In this document: positions 1-7,958 of the stretch, in pieces
Position numbering within the stretch: the stretch's first letter is position 1
Layout: every line of letters begins with the position of its first letter
DNA from: Deltaproteobacteria bacterium
Lineage (GTDB): Bacteria > Myxococcota > B64-G9
Reading direction: 5' to 3'
Assembly (NCBI GenBank): GCA_003647095.1
Contig: QMME01000002.1
Span: forward strand, 1 to 36,112
DNA: 36,112 nt
Made by a program: the position numbers and the translations under genes
Notes under the pieces: model-generated
The model's database searches: none
Told to the model about the DNA's origin: nothing
The model's input: only the letters and a program-made list of their open reading frames with translations

Positions 1-788
1 AGATCCTCACCGTCATCGGTGACGTTGCCGAGCAGACCAATCTGCTGGCGCTCAACGCCGCCATCATCGCCGCCGCCGCCGGTGAACACGGCAAGGGCTT
101 TGCGGTCGTGGCCGACGAGATCAAGGAACTGGCTGATCGCACCTCCACCTCGACCAAGGAAATCTCGGGTCTCATCCGTGGCGTGCAGAGCGACTCGCGG
201 CTGGCCATCGATGCCGTGCAGCGTGGCAGCGGCAGCGTTCGCAAGGGAGTGGAGCTTGCCAATCGTGCTGATCGGGCCTTGCAGCAGATCCTCGAGTCGG
301 TACGCCAGGTAACGCAAATGGCCAACAGCATCGCCAAGTCGATCGGAGAGCATTCCAGCATGACCCAGTCCATCGCCAAGTCAATGAACCAGATGAGCGA
401 GATGGTGCACTTGATCAAGAGAGCGGTGTCAGAACAGTCCGCCGGGGGCAGCCGAATTCATCAGGTCTCCGAGCAGATGCGCGAAGACTCGCGTTTCGTC
501 CAGCGCAGTGCCAGCGAACAGGTCAAGGCAGTCGAGGGTGTAAGCCGGAACATGGAAAAAATCGCCGACATGCTCAAGTTCATCGGCAAGGCCATGACGG
601 AGCAGTCGAGTGGTGTCGAGCACATCAGCAAGGTGGCCGAGGACGTGCGCAACATGATGGAAGAAGAGCGCACTATTACAGCCGACATCGAGGAACTGGC
701 CAGCCGTCTTTGTTCCCAGGCTTCTACCTGTGGCGAGCTCTTGGGCGGCGTTGAAGAAGAAGAGGAAGCGTCCGCGAGGGATGAATAA
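1..788 (+). CDS. methyl-accepting chemotaxis protein, C-terminal part (5' truncated)
   Basis: This is the cytoplasmic signalling half of a chemoreceptor. The reading frame is open from the first complete codon at position 3, and the true start lies upstream of the window. The conserved hairpin tip is at about codons 9-45: AEQTNLLALNAA is followed by GEHGKGFAVVADEIKELA, the signature that contacts CheA and CheW. At the tip the usual EAAR is replaced by IAAA, so a Glu and an Arg that are nearly invariant in enteric receptors are absent. The rest is a heptad-rich helical return arm and an acidic C-terminal tail (a run of Glu near the end). No NWETF-type CheR docking pentapeptide is seen at the end. 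The stop overlaps the next start by one base, so the two are probably translated together. The family is certain; the input domain is unknown. Confidence 0.95.
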   Translation, partial: ILTVIGDVAEQTNLLALNAAIIAAAAGEHGKGFAVVADEIKELADRTSTSTKEISGLIRGVQSDSRLAIDAVQRGSGSVRKGVELANRADRALQQILESVRQVTQMANSIAKSIGEHSSMTQSIAKSMNQMSEMVHLIKRAVSEQSAGGSRIHQVSEQMREDSRFVQRSASEQVKAVEGVSRNMEKIADMLKFIGKAMTEQSSGVEHISKVAEDVRNMMEEERTITADIEELASRLCSQASTCGELLGGVEEEEEASARDE

Positions 789-2821
789 TGGATGTCGAGC
801 TACAACCTGCCATTTCCGCGCTGGATAGTTCTGTAGAGGAGATTCGCTACCGAGCCGCGCAACGGCTGTTTACCGGAAAACAACTTCCCGAGAAGGAAGT
901 GTTGTTGCGTCTGCTGGCCGATGCCAGCTGGCGGGTGCGCAAGTTCGCCGTGGAGAAGTTGCTGGAGCAAAGCATTCCCACCGAGGTGGTCAGGACGTTG
1001 GTGGGGGCTCTGGCCGAGCAGGATAATGCCGGCCTGCGCAATGCAGCGGCCGAGGTACTGGCCCGTTGCGGTCCGGCAGCTGTGGAACCCCTGCTGGAGG
1101 TACTGGCCACGGGTGGTGTGGACGAGCGCAAGCTGGCCGCGGATATTCTCGGAGAAATCGGCGAATCTGCTGCTGTCGGTGGCTTGTTGCAGCGACTGGA
1201 TGATGATGATGAAAACGTGCGCGCGGCGGCCATAGAGGCCCTGGGCGGACTGGGTGATCGCTCGCTGGCACCCCGACTGGTGGAGCAGATGCAGCGGGAC
1301 GGCCTGATGGTTCGCCTCTCCTGCCTGGATGCCCTCGATCGGCTCGGAGCCGATGCTCCCCTGGAGTTGCTCTTGGATTTGCTGCAGACAGGTCCCCTGC
1401 GACCAATGGTCTACCGCTTGCTGGGACGAGCGCGCCGGCAACTGGTTTTACCGCTGTTGGTAAAGGGCTTGCAGGCTCGGGGTCGGGTGGAAAGAGCCTC
1501 TGCCGCACGGGCGCTGGTGGAATATGCCTTGCTGACCGACCAGCAGGGCCGGGTTGACGTCAGGGTGGAGTTGGCGCGCCTGGGCGATGAGCTGATGAAC
1601 ACCCTGGCCGGCATGCTGGCCAGCAGTGTTCGCGAGGACCGTGAAGCGGCCGTGATGTTGCTGGGCTGGAGCGGCCGCGAACGGGCCGCGGAGTTGCTAT
1701 TGCCGGTCGCCGAGGATCCGGCATTGCGTGAGCAGGTTCGAGAAGCCCTGCTGGGGTTGGGACAGAGGGTGGTTGGCGAGCTGGAAGAGAAATTTGACCA
1801 GGCAAGTAGCAATCAAAAGACCCTCATTCTCGAAGTGCTGGGACAGTTGCAGAATGCCTCCAGCGTCCCACGGTTGCTGGAGGCCATCCTCGATCAGGAC
1901 GAGGATGTCACCCGGGCTGCCCAGTCTGCTCTTGCCCGGGTGGCCAGAGTGGAAGTGGTGGAAACGCTGACATCATTTCTACAGCGTAACTTCGCCACCC
2001 ATGCTGATAGCCTGGTAGGCGCTCTGGTGGCACTGGGCAAGAGTTTTCAACGCGAAGTGGTTCAGGCCATGGAGCCGCTGCTGCAGCAACAACAAGCGCA
2101 ATTGCGGCAAGCTGCTGCCCAGGTAATCTGTGCCTTGGCCCGTCTGGAAAACCAGGACCAGGTCATGCACCTGGCGGCAGACCACGATCCCGCCATCAGG
2201 GCGGCGGCGGTTTCTGCCCTGGGCAGGATTGGTGGTGGTCAGGCTAGCTATGAACGCCTGCGCCTGGCCCTGGCCGATGAGGACAACCATGTGCGCCTGG
2301 CCGCCGTCAGGGCCTTGGCCGGTCGGGACGATGAAGGCCTGCTGTCCTTACTGGTCATTGCCCTTAGAGATCCCGACGCCTTGGTGGTTCGCGAAGCACT
2401 GGTGGCGCTGGGCAATACGGGGGATCGTTCTCTGGGAGCGCATATTCGCCCACTGCTGTCTGAAGACGACGGCATGGTAGCCGGAGAAGCAGCGCGGGCC
2501 CTGGTAAAACTCAAGTGGGACGATGATCCCAGCTGGTTGGATGAGGCTTGCCAGCACCCCGACGCAGAAGTGTTGCGAGAAGTACTGGCCAGTTGCCAGG
2601 GGTGGCCGGTCGAGAAAGTGCGCTTCTTGGTTCTGGCTGGATTGCGGCATGCCAGCTGGTCGGTAAGGGTACAGGCCGCCAAGACGGTGGAAGCCCTGGG
2701 CGACGTGGAATGTCTACATGCGCTCAAGGAGAGCGTGGAAAAAGAGGATGAGGACTGGGTCAGGGAGACCATGCAACAGATTCTCAAACGACGTTTGGCG
2801 GCTGAATCGAAGCGCCCATGA
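788..2821 (+). CDS. HEAT-repeat (PBS-lyase-type) scaffold protein of the chemosensory operon
   Basis: This 677-residue protein is built almost wholly of about 30-residue HEAT-like helical pairs. At least sixteen are recognisable by eye, for example SWRVRKFAVEKL, ENVRAAAIEALGGLGD, PAIRAAAVSALGRIGG, NHVRLAAVRALAGRDD and WSVRVQAAKTVEALGD. There is no signal peptide or membrane segment and no catalytic motif, so it is probably a cytoplasmic protein-protein interaction solenoid. The ATG at 788 overlaps the last base of the receptor stop codon (TAATG), and cheR follows about 30 bases downstream. Its position between a receptor and cheR suggests it belongs to the signalling complex, perhaps as a scaffold or output partner; this is inference from context. 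HEAT domains in phycobilin lyases look similar, but nothing here suggests a pigment role. Confidence 0.9.
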   Translation: MDVELQPAISALDSSVEEIRYRAAQRLFTGKQLPEKEVLLRLLADASWRVRKFAVEKLLEQSIPTEVVRTLVGALAEQDNAGLRNAAAEVLARCGPAAVEPLLEVLATGGVDERKLAADILGEIGESAAVGGLLQRLDDDDENVRAAAIEALGGLGDRSLAPRLVEQMQRDGLMVRLSCLDALDRLGADAPLELLLDLLQTGPLRPMVYRLLGRARRQLVLPLLVKGLQARGRVERASAARALVEYALLTDQQGRVDVRVELARLGDELMNTLAGMLASSVREDREAAVMLLGWSGRERAAELLLPVAEDPALREQVREALLGLGQRVVGELEEKFDQASSNQKTLILEVLGQLQNASSVPRLLEAILDQDEDVTRAAQSALARVARVEVVETLTSFLQRNFATHADSLVGALVALGKSFQREVVQAMEPLLQQQQAQLRQAAAQVICALARLENQDQVMHLAADHDPAIRAAAVSALGRIGGGQASYERLRLALADEDNHVRLAAVRALAGRDDEGLLSLLVIALRDPDALVVREALVALGNTGDRSLGAHIRPLLSEDDGMVAGEAARALVKLKWDDDPSWLDEACQHPDAEVLREVLASCQGWPVEKVRFLVLAGLRHASWSVRVQAAKTVEALGDVECLHALKESVEKEDEDWVRETMQQILKRRLAAESKRP

Positions 2822-2850
2822 GTAACTGGCCACGGGGCCATGGTGACTGA

Positions 2851-3717
2851 GTGGTCGAGCAATCCCTAAAGATGTCTGAAGACGAGTTTCGCCTGCTACG
2901 TGACCTGGTCTACGAATTCTGCGGGATATTCTTTCAGGACGACGTCCGCTACCTGTTGGAAAAGCGGCTGGCGAGCCGGGTACGGGCCCAGGGGTTACAG
3001 TCGTTCAACGATTATTACCGCCTGGTACGTTACAGCAAGGATCGCGGTCAGGAACTGGAGCAAATCGTCGAGCTACTCACCACCAACGAAACCTACTTCT
3101 TTCGCGAAGCCTACCAGCTGAGAGCTTTTTCCGAGGAAATCTTGCCGGAGCTGATCGACAGACGGCAACGGCAAAGGCGGCTGCGTTTCTGGTCCGCCGG
3201 TTGTTCCACTGGAGAAGAGGCCTATACCATTGCCATGCTGGTGCTGGAGCGTGAGGAACTGACTGGCTGGGATGTTGAAATCTTTGCCAATGATATTTCC
3301 CGCAAGGTGATCCAGACGGCTCGGCGCGGAGTCTACGGAAAGTCCTCTTTCCGTTCCATCGACAACTATTACCTGAACAAGTATTTTCGACAGCAGGGCA
3401 ACACCTGGGTGATAGCAGACCGGGTCAGGGAAATGGTCAGCTTCGGTCAGCTCAACCTGCTCGACGACGAGATGCTGGCCCTGATTGGACTGGCCGATGT
3501 CATCTTCTGTCGCAACGTACTCATCTATTTCAACCAGTCGGCCCGCCTGAAAGTGGTAAGGGCTTTCTATGAGAAGCTGGCCGAGGGTGGCTACCTGTTG
3601 CTGGGCCACTCGGAATCGTTGCTCAACGTGAGTACGGATTTCGAGCTGGTTCACCTCAAGAACGACATGGTCTATCGTAAACCGGCACTGGGGGGCACGC
3701 AAGGAGCGGAAGGATGA
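2851..3717 (+). CDS. cheR: CheR, chemoreceptor glutamate methyltransferase
   Basis: CheR transfers methyl groups from S-adenosylmethionine to glutamates of chemoreceptors during adaptation. The 288 residues match the usual family length. Residues about 10-75 form the helical N-terminal domain, with EKRLASRV as the basic receptor-recognition helix. Then come TTNETYFFRE (77-86), the SAM-binding loop SAGCSTGEEAY (115-125), the acidic ANDIS (146-150) and CRNVLIYF (220-227). The start is uncertain. GTG at 2851 gives the longest form, and ATG at 2872 (residue 8) is an alternative; neither has a strong Shine-Dalgarno sequence. No TPR extension is present. The end overlaps cheB by four bases (ATGA), so receptor methylation and demethylation enzymes are coupled. 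Confidence 0.96.
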   Translation: MVEQSLKMSEDEFRLLRDLVYEFCGIFFQDDVRYLLEKRLASRVRAQGLQSFNDYYRLVRYSKDRGQELEQIVELLTTNETYFFREAYQLRAFSEEILPELIDRRQRQRRLRFWSAGCSTGEEAYTIAMLVLEREELTGWDVEIFANDISRKVIQTARRGVYGKSSFRSIDNYYLNKYFRQQGNTWVIADRVREMVSFGQLNLLDDEMLALIGLADVIFCRNVLIYFNQSARLKVVRAFYEKLAEGGYLLLGHSESLLNVSTDFELVHLKNDMVYRKPALGGTQGAEG

Positions 3718-4799
3718 GTCGAGTCATGGTGACTGGTAAGATTCGTGTTCTGGTGGTAGATGACTCGGCCTACAACCGGCAGGCGATAGTGGAGATGTTG
3801 GAGTCGGACGACGAGATCGAGGTGGTGGGATTGGCCTCCAACGGAGAGGAGGGGATCAAGGAAGCTGCACGCCTGCGCCCGGACATCATCACCCTCGATC
3901 TGGAAATGCCCCGCATGGATGGTTTTACCTTCCTGCGAATACTCATGAGTCGGCAGGCGACACCGGTGATTGTGATCAGCTCATACAGTCGCAAACAGAA
4001 CGTATTCAAGGCCATGGAGCTGGGGGCCCTGGACTTCATCGCCAAGCCCACCCGCTACCTGTCACCCGAGGTCCACAAGATCAAGGACGAATTGCTCGAG
4101 AAGATCAGGCTGGTGCGCCAGCTCCGGACGGAAGGTCTGAAGAGGGTGAGTGGAGGCTCTTCCTCTCCATTGCCGGCGGTGGAAATATCAAGTGAAGTTG
4201 ACGCGGTGGAAATTGCGGTCCTGGCCATTGGGGCCTCCACCGGTGGCCCCCAGGCCCTGCAGCGTGTTCTACAACGGGTTCCCAGCAACGCCCGAGCTTG
4301 TTACCTGGTTGCCCAGCATATGCCCGAGGGCTTTACCAGGGCGTTTGCCGAGCGATTGAATCGCCTCTGCGGCCTGCATGTCTGTGAGGCCGAGGGCGAG
4401 CAGGTATTGCGGGCCGGGCAGGTACTCGTGGCTCCGGGCGGTAACAACCTGGTGGTGGAGCGCCGTCAGGAGCAGTTGCTGGCTAAGATCGTGGAACCGG
4501 CCGAAGATGCCAAGTATGTTCCTTCAATAGATCTCTTGTTCTCGTCCTTGGCCCGGGCAATGGGTCACCAATGCATGGCTATCCTGCTCACCGGCATGGG
4601 TTCCGATGGCTGCCAGGGCATGCAGGCGGTAAAGGCTGCCGGGGGACGTACTGTGGCCGAGTCGGAGGAGACAGCGGTGGTTTTCGGCATGCCCAAGGAG
4701 GCCATCGATTCCGGCAGCGTGGACCAGATCGCCCACCTTGACGATATTCCTTCGGTAATCAAGTTGTTCTTGGAAAAACAAGGGGATGGCAATGATTGA
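3714..4799 (+). CDS. cheB: CheB, receptor methylesterase/glutamine deamidase response regulator
   Basis: CheB removes methyl groups from receptor glutamates and is activated by phosphorylation from CheA. The N-terminal receiver spans about residues 10-125, with acidic DD at 16-17, phospho-acceptor Asp62 in TLDLEMPRMDG and Lys111 in AKP. A linker follows, then the CheB esterase domain at about 165-350. Its catalytic triad is Ser175 in GASTGG, His202 in AQHMPEGF and Asp298 in GMGSDG. The 361-residue length is typical. ATG at 3714 overlaps the cheR stop and is preceded by GGAGCGGAAGG. A promoter-like sequence overlaps its last codons and reads into the next gene. Confidence 0.97.
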   Translation: MSRVMVTGKIRVLVVDDSAYNRQAIVEMLESDDEIEVVGLASNGEEGIKEAARLRPDIITLDLEMPRMDGFTFLRILMSRQATPVIVISSYSRKQNVFKAMELGALDFIAKPTRYLSPEVHKIKDELLEKIRLVRQLRTEGLKRVSGGSSSPLPAVEISSEVDAVEIAVLAIGASTGGPQALQRVLQRVPSNARACYLVAQHMPEGFTRAFAERLNRLCGLHVCEAEGEQVLRAGQVLVAPGGNNLVVERRQEQLLAKIVEPAEDAKYVPSIDLLFSSLARAMGHQCMAILLTGMGSDGCQGMQAVKAAGGRTVAESEETAVVFGMPKEAIDSGSVDQIAHLDDIPSVIKLFLEKQGDGND

Positions 4800-4824
4800 A
4801 ATGCGCCGATCAAGGTGGTATGGT
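4796..4824 (+). promoter_or_regulatory. putative sigma-70 promoter for the GAF/CheY pair
   Basis: TTGAAA at 4796-4801 and TATGGT at 4819-4824 are separated by 17 bases, predicting transcription from about 4831, 40 bases before the GAF gene. The -35 box overlaps the cheB stop. It would allow the last two genes to be expressed apart from the receptor-cheB part of the operon. Found by eye only. Confidence 0.5.
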
Positions 4825-4870
4825 TGGCGAACAACCGGGGTGACAACGGAGGCTGCCAGCAGAGAGTAAA

Positions 4871-5707
4871 ATGAGCGAGGATAGAGAGAATAAAGGTAAA
4901 CGTGAAGCAGGTGAGGAACCCGCCGCCGAGGAATTTCTGAAGGTGTTTCGGCGCGGTGTGCAGTTTACCGAGGAACTGTTGAGAGAAAACGAGCGCCTGC
5001 GTGTCCGGCTGGTACGTCTCGAGGAAGAACACCGGGTGCTGGCACAGAAACGCCTGGGACCGGACAACTACCGGCAACTGCTGGACCAACTCCAGGAACT
5101 GGATGAGCAACGCAACCAGCTGCTTGAGCGGTTTCGTGCCGTTGAAAGCGAGAACCGGGATTACTTGAAGCGCTACGAGGAGATGGAGCAAGAGTACAAC
5201 CGCCTGGCCAATCTCTATATCGCCAGCTACCAACTACACTCCTCCCTGGACTTGCGAGAGGTAGTTCGCGTCACCTTCGAGATCATTGTGAATCTCATTG
5301 GTGGGGAAGTGTTTTGCCTGTACGTACTCGACGGCAATCGCCTCCTGCCGGTGCGGGGAGAGAAATGTGTCATCGAGCAACTTTCACCGTTGACGATGGG
5401 TCGGGGAGTAGCGGGCAAGGCGGCTCAGGATGGCACACCATACGTTGACAGCGGCAACCTGGCCAAGGCCGAGGGCGACAAGCCGCGGGTCTGTATTCCG
5501 CTGGCGGTTGCCGGGGAGACACTGGGAGTGATTTGTATTTTCAAGTTCCTGGAACACAAGCCCTGTGTGACCGAGCTCGACCGGGAGCTGTTTGGCCTGC
5601 TGGGTTTGCATTCCGCAACGGCCATGGCGGCGGCTCGGCTACATGCCGAAGCGGGCAAGATACCACACGACGCGGAGGGGTTCCGCCGGATGCTGGCCTC
5701 TGATTGA
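4871..5707 (+). CDS. coiled-coil/GAF-domain protein of the chemosensory operon
   Basis: This 278-residue cytoplasmic protein has a Lys/Glu-rich start, a long coiled coil at about residues 30-112 and a GAF domain at about 118-265. The coiled coil shows heptads such as ENERLRVRLVRLEEEH and LLDQLQELDEQRNQLLERF. The GAF domain begins with the LHSSLDLREVV helix and contains GRGVAGKAAQDG, VCIPLAVAGETLGVI and the closing LFGLLGLHSATAMAAARLH helix. GAF domains bind small molecules or mediate dimer contacts; no ligand can be named. No kinase, cyclase or phosphodiesterase domain is attached, so it may act as a regulatory or adaptor subunit. ATG at 4871 follows a weak AGAGAG. Its last codons overlap a possible TTG start of the receiver gene. 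A 71-base gap separates it from cheB. Confidence 0.85.
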   Translation: MSEDRENKGKREAGEEPAAEEFLKVFRRGVQFTEELLRENERLRVRLVRLEEEHRVLAQKRLGPDNYRQLLDQLQELDEQRNQLLERFRAVESENRDYLKRYEEMEQEYNRLANLYIASYQLHSSLDLREVVRVTFEIIVNLIGGEVFCLYVLDGNRLLPVRGEKCVIEQLSPLTMGRGVAGKAAQDGTPYVDSGNLAKAEGDKPRVCIPLAVAGETLGVICIFKFLEHKPCVTELDRELFGLLGLHSATAMAAARLHAEAGKIPHDAEGFRRMLASD

Positions 5708-5733
5708 GGACGGCATCCAGGGAGACGAGGGAG

Positions 5734-6111
5734 ATGCCGGAGTCGATTCGAGCACTGGTTGTTGAGGACTCGCCCACCATGAGGCAATTGATCTGCTTCG
5801 CCTTGCGTCGCATAAAGGGGATCGAGGTGGTAGAGGCTGACGATGGTGTCGATGGCCTGAAGAAACTGGCCAACGGCCCCTTTCATATTATCATCACCGA
5901 CATCAACATGCCCGTCATGGATGGCCTCAAGCTGGTAAGCCTGGTGCGTTCCGACGACAAGTGGAAGGAAGTACCCATCGTGATAATCACCACCGAGGGA
6001 GCGGCCGAGGACCGACAGCGGGCGCTTAGCCTGGGGGCCAATGCCTACATCACCAAGCCCATCCAGGCCCCTCAGGTGATTGCCTGTGTTAAGAAACTAT
6101 TGAATCTGTAA
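5734..6111 (+). CDS. single-domain CheY-like response regulator
   Basis: This 125-residue stand-alone receiver has all catalytic residues: Glu11-Asp12 in VVEDSPTMRQL, phospho-acceptor Asp56 in IIITDINMPVMDG, Thr86/Thr87 in IITTEG and Lys108 in ITKP. With no output domain it should work by protein binding, as CheY does on a flagellar switch, pilus machinery or another partner. ATG at 5734 is preferred because it sits just after GGGAGACGAGGGAG. A TTG at 5704, overlapping the previous stop as TTGA, would add ten residues that do not belong to the receiver fold. It is the last gene of the chemosensory run. Confidence 0.93.
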   Translation: MPESIRALVVEDSPTMRQLICFALRRIKGIEVVEADDGVDGLKKLANGPFHIIITDINMPVMDGLKLVSLVRSDDKWKEVPIVIITTEGAAEDRQRALSLGANAYITKPIQAPQVIACVKKLLNL

Positions 6112-6142
6112 AGTTGACAGCAACTTACTCCTGCACTAGCAT
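6111..6142 (+). promoter_or_regulatory. putative promoter with overlapping inverted repeat
   Basis: TTGACA at 6114-6119 and TAGCAT at 6137-6142 are 17 bases apart, pointing to a start near 6149 for the discoidin-like gene. The -35 box lies within a perfect inverted repeat, AAGTTG (6111-6116) and CAACTT (6121-6126) with a four-base loop, which could be an operator half-site pair or chance. The repeat begins at the last base of the receiver stop codon. Confidence 0.5.
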
Positions 6143-6180
6143 GACTGCGAAGATCGGGTTTGCTTGAACAGAGGGGCAGC

Positions 6181-7236
6181 GTGTTGAAATCTCGGCTGCC
6201 AGAGCGTGGTGTGGTGTCGGCCCTGATCGTCGTGGTCATGGTGATGCTGGGGGTCTATTCGTCATCAGGGGCCGAGAACGATGGCTATAAGCGCAGTCTC
6301 TACTACCGGGCCATCACTTACCATCACCTGGTGACCAGCGTCAAACAGGTCGATCTGGATGGCGACGGCAATCAGGAAGTGATCGTCTGTTATCGTGAAC
6401 CGGGCGACGCCGTCGATCTCCCTGGTGGCATCTTGATCCTGGGTGAAGGTGTACAGGGATACCGGGTATTGTGGCACGGCTACTTCAAGGGACTGTATCC
6501 CCGGAACCTGACAGTGACGGTTCCGACCCTGGATGTCGAATTCGTGCAGACTTCCCTGGACGGGGATCATGGCTTTCACAAGCGGCTGGTGCACGGCAAG
6601 GATTTCTACTTCCGCGGTGAGGCCGGGGATCCCTTCGCCAAGGTGAAAATCACCGCCTCCTCCACGCTGTCCGAGGAGACCTCTCCCGGCAACGTCATGG
6701 ATGGCGATCTCAGGTCTGCCTGGGCCGAGGGGGCCGAGGGCACCGGCGTGGGGGAGAAGCTGGTATTCGAGTTCCCCAGGCCCGTAAATCTGGGCCTGAT
6801 CGGCATGTTGCATGGTTTCGCGCGCAGCAAGCGCGACTGGCTGGACAACAATCGCGTACACCGGGCCGAGGTCACCGTGGAGACCAGTGCAGATCGCTAC
6901 GACACCGCCAGCGAGGTTGACCTGGATTCCGATTTGGGACTGGGCATCTACGGCGACATGGTGGAGATGAGCTTTTCCAATAAACCCCTGTTGCGTTATT
7001 TCCGCCTGGAAAAATCCTCGGTTGTCAGCCTCGAAGTGAAGATTACCTCGGTACTGCTCGGCGAGAAGAATGACGATGCCTACATCGCCGAGATTGACTT
7101 CGCCGAGATGTTCACCCGGCAGCAGTTGCTGGGCGAACCCGGCAAGAAACAGCAGGCACCTGCCGCCAAGTCCTCCGCGAAGAAGGGTCCAACCGACGAG
7201 GAGAAGGAAGACACCAGCGACTGGTTGGAGGAGTAG
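6181..7236 (+). CDS. exported FG-GAP/discoidin-like (NADase-type glycan-binding) protein
   Basis: This 351-residue exported protein starts with a signal peptide (RLPERGVVSALIVVVMVML, then SSSGAE). An FG-GAP-like calcium-loop motif follows near residues 55-70 (KQVDLDGDGNQEVIVCY). From about residue 150 there is a discoidin/galactose-binding-like beta domain with ITASSTLSEE, NVMDGDLRSAWAEGAEGTG, IGMLHGFARSK and NRVHRAEVTVE. That pattern resembles the NADase-type glycan-binding domain; no enzyme domain is attached. The C-terminus is low-complexity Lys/Ala/Asp/Glu. GTG at 6181 is chosen because AGAGGGGC lies six bases upstream; a TTG at 6160 is less likely. It has its own promoter and converges on the TetR gene with an 11-base gap. 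A carbohydrate- or surface-binding role is inference. Confidence 0.8.
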   Translation: MLKSRLPERGVVSALIVVVMVMLGVYSSSGAENDGYKRSLYYRAITYHHLVTSVKQVDLDGDGNQEVIVCYREPGDAVDLPGGILILGEGVQGYRVLWHGYFKGLYPRNLTVTVPTLDVEFVQTSLDGDHGFHKRLVHGKDFYFRGEAGDPFAKVKITASSTLSEETSPGNVMDGDLRSAWAEGAEGTGVGEKLVFEFPRPVNLGLIGMLHGFARSKRDWLDNNRVHRAEVTVETSADRYDTASEVDLDSDLGLGIYGDMVEMSFSNKPLLRYFRLEKSSVVSLEVKITSVLLGEKNDDAYIAEIDFAEMFTRQQLLGEPGKKQQAPAAKSSAKKGPTDEEKEDTSDWLEE

Positions 7237-7247
7237 CCAGCTAGTCG

Positions 7248-7877
7248 TTACTTGGTCCTGTCGCTGCGGTGATACCCCAGTCGGCGGGCTACTTCCGGTT
7301 CCAACAGGCCGCGAACGCCGTATTCCAGGATTTCCCGCACCAGTACATCCCGGCGCGGCAGCTTGCGACCGATGGCGATTTGGTAGAGCACTTCCTTGAC
7401 GCTACCGATGATGCACACGGCAACCACCCGGGTGTCGACCGGACGGACCACCTTCATCTGCCTGCCCAGTACCAGGGAACGAGATGTCAGCTCCAGCAGG
7501 CGGTCGTAGAACTCGTAGACCTTCTTGTCGAAGCCAGGGTCCAGCCCCACCGCCTCCGACATCAGGATGCGCAGCATGGCCCGGTTGTCCAGCATCAACT
7601 GCAACACCGCGTCGATGTTGGCCTCCATCTGGGCCAGCACTCCGGCCGCCCCGCGACCGGGATCGATACGCTTGACGCTGTTGTGCAATAATTCGAACAA
7701 GTCGTCCAGCAACTGGTCGAACAGGGCCCGCTTGGAGCCGAAGTACAGGTAGAAGGTGCCGCGGGCCACGCCGGCCTTGTTGATGATGTCGGATACCGTA
7801 GCTGCATGGTAGCCCTTGGTGGCGAATACCTCCAGGGCGCTTTCCAAAATGTGAGCGCGGCGCTGCTCTTTCTTCAA
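7248..7877 (-). CDS. TetR/AcrR-family transcriptional regulator
   Basis: This 209-residue repressor-type regulator has an N-terminal helix-turn-helix at residues about 8-55: HILESALEVFATKGYHAATVSDI, then AGVARGTFYLYFGSKRALFDQL, the family signature. The C-terminal part is an all-helical ligand-binding and dimer domain whose ligand cannot be predicted. The start is TTG at 7877, preceded by AAGAGG about ten bases upstream, and it begins just ahead of the DNA-binding domain as expected. It lies 81 bases downstream of a small lipoprotein gene on the same strand and converges on the discoidin-like gene. The target genes are unknown; the adjacent lipoprotein is the obvious candidate. Confidence 0.93.
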   Translation of the reverse strand: MKKEQRRAHILESALEVFATKGYHAATVSDIINKAGVARGTFYLYFGSKRALFDQLLDDLFELLHNSVKRIDPGRGAAGVLAQMEANIDAVLQLMLDNRAMLRILMSEAVGLDPGFDKKVYEFYDRLLELTSRSLVLGRQMKVVRPVDTRVVAVCIIGSVKEVLYQIAIGRKLPRRDVLVREILEYGVRGLLEPEVARRLGYHRSDRTK

Positions 7878-7911
7878 CGCTGAGGACCTCTTGGGGAAAA
7901 CAGAAATTGTT

Positions 7912-7942
7912 CCCGCCCGGCAGGTCGGTGCCTGCGGGTGGG
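7912..7942 (-). terminator. GC-rich hairpin between lipoprotein and TetR genes
   Basis: CCCGCCCGGCAGG (7912-7924) can pair with CCTGCGGGTGGG (7931-7942) across a six-base loop with one bulge. Read on the - strand it follows the lipoprotein stop and is succeeded by a T-containing but interrupted tract, so it is at best a weak terminator or attenuator before the TetR gene. Confidence 0.3.
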
Positions 7943-7958
7943 ATGCCGGGCAGCAGGC

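Noticed and set aside
7912..7942. Considered a riboswitch or strong terminator upstream of the TetR gene
   Set aside because: Only a single GC-rich hairpin with no continuous T-run or conserved aptamer features; kept only as a low-confidence terminator.
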